A stretch of DNA of 8,725 bases from NCBI GenBank assembly GCA_009700485.1, contig WLLZ01000072.1, positions 1-8,725 on the forward strand, in the 5' to 3' direction. The translations under genes were made by a program, and so were the position numbers. The stretch is from Actinomycetota bacterium (GTDB taxonomy: Bacteria; Actinomycetota; Actinomycetes; S36-B12). Numbering within the stretch: the stretch's first letter is position 1; each line of letters opens with the position of its first letter. Below, piece by piece: positions 1 to 5,279 of the stretch. Below the pieces are notes generated by a model. The model had not been told where the DNA came from. It worked only from the letters and a program-made list of their open reading frames with translations, and searched no databases.

Positions 1-453
1 AACAGCGATGTCTTGATCCCGGAAGAAGAAACCATCACAGGTGGCGCACCACGAAACCCCGTGCCCGGAAAGCCGCTTCTCATTCGGTAACCCGAGCTCA
101 CGGTAACCAGAGCCCATGGCCAAGATGACTGACTTGGCGGTGTGGGTGCGACCGGTGCCATCGATAACCGACTTGGTGTCACCGGTTAGGTCAACGGCGG
201 TGATGTCATCGGTGACTAACTCCGCGCCGAAACGTTCAGCCTGTGCTCTCATATTTTCCATCAGGGCCGGGCCCATAATGCCCTCAGAGAAACCGGGAAA
301 GTTTTCAACCTCGGTCGTGTTCATTAGTGCCCCGCCCGCGGTAACAGCACCTTCAAACACCAAAGGCTTCAATTGAGCGCGCGCGGCATAGACCGCGGCC
401 GTATAACCGGCGGGCCCTGATCCGATGATGATTACTTCACGGTGCTCACTCAC
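1..453 (-). CDS. trxB: Thioredoxin reductase, N-terminal part (truncated by window edge)
   Basis: Cytoplasmic flavoprotein that uses NADPH to reduce thioredoxin, supplying electrons for disulfide repair and ribonucleotide reduction. The first 151 residues are present, with the rest beyond base 1. Visible are the FAD-binding GSGPAG motif (residues 11-16), the GGALMNTTEVENFPGF block (about 40-55), the LAMGSGYRELGLPNE segment (111-125) that enters the NADPH domain, and the redox-active CATCDG (136-141, Cys136 and Cys139), so the catalytic disulfide is intact. I chose the GTG at 451-453 because GAAAGG lies 7 nt upstream; an in-frame GTG at 466-468 is possible but has no better ribosome-binding site. 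The gene lies 59 bp downstream of the anti-sigma gene, and an ECF-type promoter match (506-531) lies in front of it. A thioredoxin gene probably follows to the left, by synteny only. Confidence 0.96.
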   Translation of the reverse strand, partial: MSEHREVIIIGSGPAGYTAAVYAARAQLKPLVFEGAVTAGGALMNTTEVENFPGFSEGIMGPALMENMRAQAERFGAELVTDDITAVDLTGDTKSVIDGTGRTHTAKSVILAMGSGYRELGLPNEKRLSGHGVSWCATCDGFFFRDQDIAV

Positions 454-505
454 AGTCAAACCTTTCACGAAACGCAGATTCCCTAAAATGACTACCCTTG
501 ACGAT

Positions 506-531
506 AACGATCTTAGGGCGCTGCTTGTTCC
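506..531 (-). promoter_or_regulatory. Putative ECF sigma promoter for trxB (GGAAC-N17-CGTT)
   Basis: Read on the minus strand, GGAAC (527-531) is followed after exactly 17 nt by CGTT (506-509). This fits the GGAAC/T-N17-18-CGTT class used by SigH/SigR/SigM-like ECF factors of actinobacteria. The -35 lies within the last codons of the anti-sigma gene and the -10 just past its stop. The predicted start site is near 496-500, giving a leader of about 45 nt before the trxB GTG. trxB is a known ECF target in Streptomyces (SigR), mycobacteria (SigH) and Corynebacterium (SigM/SigH). Which factor acts here is inferred from the adjacent sigM. Confidence 0.55.
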
Positions 532-1373
532 GCGAAATCCACCGAGATGGGCAACATGATGGATGACCCGCCTTGGCCACAATCCAGACCGACCAGCCAC
601 GCCTTAATCGTCTTATTCGGGGTTAGGTCAAGGATCAAGCCGACCTCTTGCTGCTCGAACTTGGCCCGATCAATTACCACGGTGCCGACGTCAACCGGGG
701 GGATCAAGGACGCGATGCAAGCTCTTATGGCTTCAACACTTGCGGTGAACCCGGTATTGCCTTCCACTAAATTCGCGGGGGTCTCTTGAACGATGCTGTC
801 CATCGCGCGGGCATCGGCCACCCCGATTCGATCAAAAAGGTCACCTATTTGATCCTGCATGGTTGAGCGCGAGTAGGTGATGCCACTAGCAACTACCTGA
901 CGGGCCGGCATGGTTTGACCTGAAACCCCGGACATCGTTTTGAGTGCGCCAGACTCAAGTGGGGCGGCCTCAAGTGGGGCGGCCTCAAGTGGGGCGGACT
1001 CAAGTTGGGCGGTACCGGCCTGGTCGGAAGTCAGGGCCTTTGTCGCCCCGTCTGCGACAACTACCTCCGGGCTGGGAGTGCGGACAGCCTGTACGACCAC
1101 CCCGAGGGCGAGGAAGGCCACGGAGGCCGCAACAAGGCCACTAACCCAGCGGGTACGCCGGCGGGGAGACATAGCAGTGACGGTGGCCAATGGCCCAGAA
1201 ACAACCAATTGTGGCTCTGCGGCGATCGCCGCGGCTAGCCGTTGCCAGACGTCCCCAGGAATCAGTTGATCAGGCAGCCCTGACTCGGAACCATCTGAGT
1301 TCGGGCCCAAGAAAGCCAACTCAGGAAGCGGCGCATCGAATGGGTCAATGGGCCCTTGGGCGTCGTTAGACAT
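513..1373 (-). CDS. Putative membrane anti-sigma factor for SigM (RsmA-like position and topology)
   Basis: A 286-residue single-pass membrane protein with no catalytic motif I recognise. Residues 1-75 are acidic, then basic near the membrane (RRRTR), and include an anti-sigma-like helix (PGDVWQRLAAAIAAE, about 39-53). One transmembrane segment follows (about 76-97), then a low-complexity linker with PLEAA repeats (about 124-143) and a C-terminal extracytoplasmic domain (about 160-286). It lacks the zinc anti-sigma HxxxCxxC motif; its only cysteines, 219 and 265, are both outside the membrane. The start overlaps the sigM stop by 8 bp (ATGTCTAA), suggesting coupled expression. I chose the ATG at 1371-1373 because a G-rich GGAGGGGGG lies at a workable distance; the in-frame GTG at 1380-1382 sits only 3 nt from GGAGG. 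The anti-SigM role rests on topology and on the place held by RsmA in mycobacteria, since sequence recognition alone is weak. Confidence 0.75.
   Translation of the reverse strand: MSNDAQGPIDPFDAPLPELAFLGPNSDGSESGLPDQLIPGDVWQRLAAAIAAEPQLVVSGPLATVTAMSPRRRTRWVSGLVAASVAFLALGVVVQAVRTPSPEVVVADGATKALTSDQAGTAQLESAPLEAAPLEAAPLESGALKTMSGVSGQTMPARQVVASGITYSRSTMQDQIGDLFDRIGVADARAMDSIVQETPANLVEGNTGFTASVEAIRACIASLIPPVDVGTVVIDRAKFEQQEVGLILDLTPNKTIKAWLVGLDCGQGGSSIMLPISVDFAEQAAP
953..1012. repeat. Four-copy 15-bp tandem repeat inside the anti-sigma gene
   Basis: Four contiguous 15-bp units on the plus strand occupy 953-967, 968-982, 983-997 and 998-1012. The second and third are identical (cctcaagtggggcgg), the first differs at one base and the fourth at two. 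Being a multiple of three, each unit encodes five residues on the minus strand (PLEAA-like), so copy-number change would keep the frame. The repeat sits in the linker just outside the membrane segment. Confidence 0.95.
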
Positions 1374-2034
1374 GTGATGCACCCCCCTCCGAGGTGTTAA
1401 TTTCCGCTGATGGTGACGCCGGTGCAGGTTTTGCTGGCGAGCCCATCTTCGGTATGACGGACTCAGGCTCCTTGCGGTTCCGCAAGAAGGCCAGCTCTTC
1501 GGCTAGGCGGGCTCGCCCGCGTGAGCATCTACTCTTGACGGTACCCGTGGGGCAACCCAGAAGTTCGGCAGTCTCTTGAACCGAGCGGCCCTCAACGTCT
1601 ACCAAGACAATCGCGGCGCGTTGATCCGGGGGCAAATTGGCTAGGGCCGCAGCTATCACCAGTTGGGTATCGCGCCGACTCATTTGATCACCGGGGTCGG
1701 CCAGGGTTTGACCCAGATCATCGGGCAATGACACAGCGGGGCGGCTCGTGCGCCGGCGTAATCGGTCCAAGCAAGCGTTAACCACAATCCGGTGCAACCA
1801 GGTGGTTACCGCGGCCTCACCGCGGAATTGATCGGCCCGCCTAAACGCCGATAAGAAAGCATCCTGCAAGGCGTCAGCGGCTTCCTCTGGATCACTTGTT
1901 GTTCTTAAAGCCACCGACCAAAGCCGATCGCGATGCCGGTAGACGAGTTCGCCGAAGGCATTTTTATCACCGGCTACATGGGCCGCGAGCAACTGGGCGT
2001 CGGTGCGCGCCTCGTCACTTGCCTCGAAACCCAT
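1366..2034 (-). CDS. sigM: ECF RNA polymerase sigma factor SigM
   Basis: A 222-residue ECF sigma factor that redirects RNA polymerase to stress promoters. The N-terminus (MGFEASDEARTDAQLLAAHV) resembles mycobacterial SigM. Region 2 spans about residues 27-95 and carries DALQDAFLSAFRRADQFRGEAAVTTWLHRIVVNACLDRLRRR, with the typical polymerase-binding and -10-reading helices. Region 4 spans about 120-182, with the helix-turn-helix SVQETAELLGCPTGTVKSRCSRGRARL that reads the -35. After this lies an unusual tail of about 38 residues rich in Pro, Ala and Ser (184-222), longer than in mycobacterial SigM as I recall it. I start at the ATG at 2032-2034 because GGAGG (2043-2047) lies 8 nt upstream; the frame stays open to a TTG at 2106 and an ATG at 2049, both less likely. 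The stop overlaps the anti-sigma start, and the 3' end holds a putative internal promoter. Confidence 0.94.
   Translation of the reverse strand: MGFEASDEARTDAQLLAAHVAGDKNAFGELVYRHRDRLWSVALRTTSDPEEAADALQDAFLSAFRRADQFRGEAAVTTWLHRIVVNACLDRLRRRTSRPAVSLPDDLGQTLADPGDQMSRRDTQLVIAAALANLPPDQRAAIVLVDVEGRSVQETAELLGCPTGTVKSRCSRGRARLAEELAFLRNRKEPESVIPKMGSPAKPAPASPSAEINTSEGGASHV
1455..1481 (-). promoter_or_regulatory. Putative SigM-type promoter inside sigM, driving the anti-sigma gene
   Basis: On the minus strand GGAAC (1477-1481) is followed after 17 nt by CGTCA (1455-1459). This is a full match to the GGAAC-N16-18-CGTCR pattern I recall for mycobacterial SigM, and close to the AAC/CGTC logic of other SigM/SigW-like factors. 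A start site near 1447 would give a leader of about 70 nt before the anti-sigma ATG at 1373. It lies in the codons of the disordered SigM tail, where protein constraint should be low. Transcription from here is inferred. Confidence 0.5.
1471..1486. repeat. Perfect 7-bp inverted repeat centred on the -35 of the internal sigM promoter
   Basis: CTTGCGG-TT-CCGCAAG reads as two perfect 7-bp arms separated by 2 bp. The putative -35 GGAAC (1477-1481) is at its centre. It could act as a DNA operator or a short RNA hairpin in the sigM message, or be a chance result of the codons for LRNRK. Confidence 0.6.
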
Positions 2035-2041
2035 TGCCGTG

Positions 2042-2096
2042 GCCTCCATGCTGCATGAGCCTAGAGGGCTAAGGGTTGTTGGTTGAGCAGGGAGGC
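2042..2096 (-). promoter_or_regulatory. sigM leader with a possible hairpin covering the ribosome-binding site
   Basis: The strong Shine-Dalgarno GGAGG (2043-2047) lies 8 nt before the sigM ATG. In the same 75-nt leader, GCCTCC (minus strand of 2091-2096) is complementary to GGAGGC (2042-2047). The pairing extends by two more pairs (GTG with CAC) across one bulged base. The enclosed loop is about 43 nt and contains its own short AGCC/GGCT arms. If formed, this would hide the ribosome-binding site. No clear ECF or housekeeping promoter was found in the leader. Confidence 0.35.
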
Positions 2097-2109
2097 ACCC
2101 GGTCAAAAC

Positions 2110-3624
2110 TCAGTTCAAGGTCACTTTACTTAGCCCCACTTGGTAGGTGCCGGGTTTATCAACGCGCTGGGGTAATTGCGGGAACCAAAGCAATACGTAC
2201 TTGCCGGTAATAGCCCGAGGCCCCCGTAGGTCAATCTGCCGATCGCCAGCGGGGGCCGCGGCGAGCAAACTCCACAATTGCGGGTCTGGCAAAATTTCAT
2301 CAGCGACACGTACTTCAGTGGCAGCACCGACTCCTTCAAATGTCAACGATGCCGAACGCACAGATTGCGGTTCACCCATGTTGATGATCAGTCCGACTCC
2401 ACCCTTGCCATCGGCATCCGGGGTGTCATAGGTCTGCGAGTGCCAAGCAGTAGTGATATCCAGATCGGCGACAAGTTTGGCCTCGATGTTGTTCTCACGG
2501 CCTTTCTTACCATCTGGGATGCCATCTTTGTTCTCATCATCAAAGGGATCAAAGCTCCGCACTTTAACGATGGGCAAAATCACCGGACCAGTTTCGTCAC
2601 TAGCTGACGGCATTGGCACAGCCGAAGCGGTCAGTACATCGCCGTTGCCGAGTTCAACGGGGTTGGCTGTTGTCAGCGGGTCACTGGCGATCAAGTTCCA
2701 GCCCCAAAAACCAAAACCTAAGACAACCGCGAAGGCAATGAGCACACCTGCAATCCGAAACACCACACCCAGAGAGCCGCGACTTTTACCGTTTGGTTCG
2801 CCTCGGTGCTTGGCACCGTGCGAGACCGGGGCTAGGTGATCACGGGCCAGACCAAGCATGGAGGTAAACGCAGAAGCATCGGAGATGTTGGCGACTCCAC
2901 GAGGCCTTGCAGCTTTACTAACCGATCGAGCAATGACATCGTCAATTGCACGTGGCACATCCGCACGCACTCTTGAGGGAAGCAGCACGTTTCCACCCAC
3001 GATCGGTGCACCGGCCAACGCGGTCAAGGGCGGGCCCGACCACAACCCCGTTACCAGTAAATAAAGCAGGCAGCCCAATCCGTCAACGTCAGCTTGGGTC
3101 TTCGTCTCGCCCTTATCAAGTGGCCCCCAAAGGCTGGCATCAACCGCTAAACCCCGCACTCTTACTTCGCCGGCGTCGGTGACGATGACACTCGATGGCC
3201 TAAGACGACCGTGATTGACGTTGGTTGCGAGCCCGGCCGAAACCGCGCGCGCGACTTCAGAGACGATATTGACCGCATCATCCACCGGTATTGGCTGATC
3301 CCCGCGCGCCTGCAGAAGTTCACCGAGGTTTCGGCCGGTGGCCCATTCACTTACGACGGCAATTTGCGCCGGCTCATTGGCAGTCTCAGCCAATGTCATC
3401 ACGTCAAGAACTCGTAGCAAACGGCGATCCTCTACTAGCGCTGCCGCTCGAGCGGCACCGAGGAAGGCGGGTGCCCGCGGGTCATCTGCGTTAAGGATAC
3501 GCAGTGATACTTCGCGATCTAGGACTTCGTCGTGGCCGCGAAAGAATTGCACGTCTAAGTCGTGGTGCTCAGGATCAAGATCGGCGGTTAGCAGGTAGCG
3601 CCCGATGCGCTCGGGGAGCATCAT
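2110..3624 (-). CDS. Membrane pseudokinase with extracytoplasmic galactose-binding-like domain (MviN pseudokinase partner of MurJ)
   Basis: A 504-residue protein with three parts. Residues 6 to about 262 have a protein-kinase-like fold without catalytic residues: the glycine loop is absent, the VAIK position reads VSLRIL (Arg42 in place of Lys), the HRD/N loop reads HGRLRPSSVIV (138-148) without Asp or Asn, and DFG is replaced by RGLAVD. A basic linker precedes one transmembrane helix (about 289-312). The ectodomain (about 350-504) ends in a beta-rich domain with DITTAWHSQTY and GVGLIINMG blocks, typical of discoidin/galactose-binding-like folds. It also has a DxNxDGxxD calcium-loop-like motif at 363-371. 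In M. tuberculosis the equivalent pseudokinase, helix and ectodomain are fused to MurJ, and the pseudokinase binds FhaA after PknB phosphorylation. Here it is a separate gene whose ATG overlaps the murJ stop (ATGA). Probable role: regulating MurJ at the membrane, inferred from the family. Confidence 0.88.
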   Translation of the reverse strand: MMLPERIGRYLLTADLDPEHHDLDVQFFRGHDEVLDREVSLRILNADDPRAPAFLGAARAAALVEDRRLLRVLDVMTLAETANEPAQIAVVSEWATGRNLGELLQARGDQPIPVDDAVNIVSEVARAVSAGLATNVNHGRLRPSSVIVTDAGEVRVRGLAVDASLWGPLDKGETKTQADVDGLGCLLYLLVTGLWSGPPLTALAGAPIVGGNVLLPSRVRADVPRAIDDVIARSVSKAARPRGVANISDASAFTSMLGLARDHLAPVSHGAKHRGEPNGKSRGSLGVVFRIAGVLIAFAVVLGFGFWGWNLIASDPLTTANPVELGNGDVLTASAVPMPSASDETGPVILPIVKVRSFDPFDDENKDGIPDGKKGRENNIEAKLVADLDITTAWHSQTYDTPDADGKGGVGLIINMGEPQSVRSASLTFEGVGAATEVRVADEILPDPQLWSLLAAAPAGDRQIDLRGPRAITGKYVLLWFPQLPQRVDKPGTYQVGLSKVTLN

Positions 3625-5279
3625 TGCTTGCGCACTCTACGTCGAACCAAATTGGTGACAGCAGCTACTTCCTTGATCCGAAGCACCCAGGCCACTGCCC
3701 AATATGAAACTGCACCTACTACACCAACCACGACCAAAATAAGTAGCACCGCCAATTTGTCACCTGGTATTTGCCCACTGAAGATACGCCCGAGGATGAC
3801 GTGGGTGCCGAGCATTAGGCCCAACGAGATAAGCCCGGCAACCCCAATTCGCAATAAACTACGAATCGTGCGACCTGAGCCGAGGCCACCAACACGCCTG
3901 GCGAGAAGCACCCAAGCGACTGCTAAACCGACCCAGTAGGACAGCGAGTAGGTCAGTGCGATCATGGCGACTTGCGCGCCACCGGCCGGCGCAATCTCGA
4001 ATAGCGGTACGACGGTTATCAACCAAAAGGCGCTAAGGCCCACGGTTATATAGAAAGGGGTGCGGGTATCTTCCATCGCGTAGTAACCACGCAAGAGCAC
4101 ATAGAAAAGCGTGAACGGCAGCAAACCGATCATGAACATGGACACAATCTCGCCCATAAGTGAAGCCTGCTCTGGTGTCGCAGCCCCGTAGCCGAAGAGA
4201 AGTATCGATAGGTCAGACCCAGTGACGAAAAGCACCGCAGCAATCGGCACGATCAACGCGGCTACCGTACGCATTGTGGTGCCGATATCACTTCCCACTT
4301 GCCGTAGATCACCCGCATGAGCGATTCGACTTAATGCCGGCAGCATTGCCGTCACGATGGATATCGTGATGACACTATGTGGCAGCATGAAAACTAGATG
4401 GGCTTTTTGGTAGGTGGTGAGCCCGGCAGCCACGGTGCCAGCGGCAGCGGCGTCAACATTGGCTTGGGTTGCAAGTCGGGTGATGACGACATAAGTGGCC
4501 TGATTAACGAGCACTAGACCAATGGTCCACATCGCCAACCCACCGGCCTTACCCAGACCTGCGCCCTTCCAGTCAAAGCGCGGGCGCCAGTGGAATCCGG
4601 CACGGCGCAGTACCGGGAACAAAATTACGGCTTGCGAAATAACACCAAGGGTGGTGCCGACACCAAGGATAAGAATCTGTTGGGTAGTTAGGATGCCGTC
4701 GGCCGCCGCCGAAGTACCTGCTACCGCGATAAACAATAAGAAGGTCGCGATCGCTATCACGTTGTTCGCGATCGGGGCGAACATCGGCGCCCCAAATCGT
4801 CCGCGCGCATTCAATACCTGGCCGAGAATCGAATAGATACCGTAGAAAAGTACCTGCGGTAAACATAGTCGGGCAAAGGCAACCGCTAGATCAAACTCAT
4901 TAGTCGGGTAGTCAGCCGGGGTGTAGAGATCAACAATGAGAGGGGCCGCGAGCACCGCAGCAATTGATAGTAGCAGCAACATACTAACTACGAGGGTTAT
5001 TAATCGATCGGCATAAGCTTTACCTTGGTCTTCGTCCTCACTCATGCGCCTGACCAGTTGCGGAATAAATACCGCGTTGAGCGCACCCCCAATAATTAGA
5101 ATGTAGACAATCGTTGGAAGGCTATTACCCAACGAGAATGCGTCAGAGACTAAATAGAAGCCCAAAGCCGCGGCCGCTGCTACGTCGCGCAGCACGCCGG
5201 TAATACGTGAAAGGATCGTGCCCGATGCCATGACGGCACTGGAGCGCGCGAGGGAACGTTCGCTCGAATTTTCGGTCAC
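3621..5279 (-). CDS. murJ: Lipid II flippase MurJ (MviN family)
   Basis: Polytopic inner-membrane protein that moves lipid-linked peptidoglycan precursor (lipid II) across the membrane for cell-wall synthesis. The 552 residues match a stand-alone MurJ and show many hydrophobic helices, consistent with the family's 14. Family blocks are visible in order: SRITGVLRD (24-32) with the conserved arginines, SDAFSLGNSLP (45-55), IGGALNAVFIPQLVRR (63-78), NARGRFGAPMFAPIANN (157-173), MLPHSVITISIVTAMLPALSR (298-318) and RGYYAMEDTRTPF (397-409). The start is GTG at 5277-5279, overlapping the DUF6049 stop by 4 bp (GTGA), with no clear Shine-Dalgarno of its own, so translation is probably coupled. The C-terminus ends at VRRRVRKQ, and the pseudokinase begins in the stop codon. 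There is no fused cytoplasmic kinase domain, unlike mycobacterial MviN. Confidence 0.96.
   Translation of the reverse strand: MTENSSERSLARSSAVMASGTILSRITGVLRDVAAAAALGFYLVSDAFSLGNSLPTIVYILIIGGALNAVFIPQLVRRMSEDEDQGKAYADRLITLVVSMLLLLSIAAVLAAPLIVDLYTPADYPTNEFDLAVAFARLCLPQVLFYGIYSILGQVLNARGRFGAPMFAPIANNVIAIATFLLFIAVAGTSAAADGILTTQQILILGVGTTLGVISQAVILFPVLRRAGFHWRPRFDWKGAGLGKAGGLAMWTIGLVLVNQATYVVITRLATQANVDAAAAGTVAAGLTTYQKAHLVFMLPHSVITISIVTAMLPALSRIAHAGDLRQVGSDIGTTMRTVAALIVPIAAVLFVTGSDLSILLFGYGAATPEQASLMGEIVSMFMIGLLPFTLFYVLLRGYYAMEDTRTPFYITVGLSAFWLITVVPLFEIAPAGGAQVAMIALTYSLSYWVGLAVAWVLLARRVGGLGSGRTIRSLLRIGVAGLISLGLMLGTHVILGRIFSGQIPGDKLAVLLILVVVGVVGAVSYWAVAWVLRIKEVAAVTNLVRRRVRKQ

Noticed and set aside
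459..482. Second GGAAT...GTT pair just upstream of trxB (GGAAT 478-482, GTT 459-461), resembling a SigR promoter.
   Set aside because: The spacer to GTT is 16 nt where SigR/SigH promoters usually have 18-19, and the start site would fall on the GTG itself while a Shine-Dalgarno is present.
481..518. CCCTAA (481-486) and TTAGGG (513-518) inverted repeat between the anti-sigma gene and trxB, possible terminator.
   Set aside because: Six-bp arms with a 26-nt loop and no T-run; too weak for an intrinsic terminator, and roughly centred on the predicted trxB start site by chance.
940..1269. Plus-strand frames opposite the anti-sigma gene with SSGAA or QVGRP repeats.
   Set aside because: The repeats are only the 15-bp tandem repeat read in other frames; the minus-strand frame has the transmembrane helix and fits the operon.
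2035..2106. Longer sigM reading from TTG at 2106 (24 extra residues).
   Set aside because: TTG has no good ribosome-binding site, whereas the ATG at 2034 has GGAGG at 8 nt and gives the SigM-like N-terminus MGFEASDEARTDAQLL.
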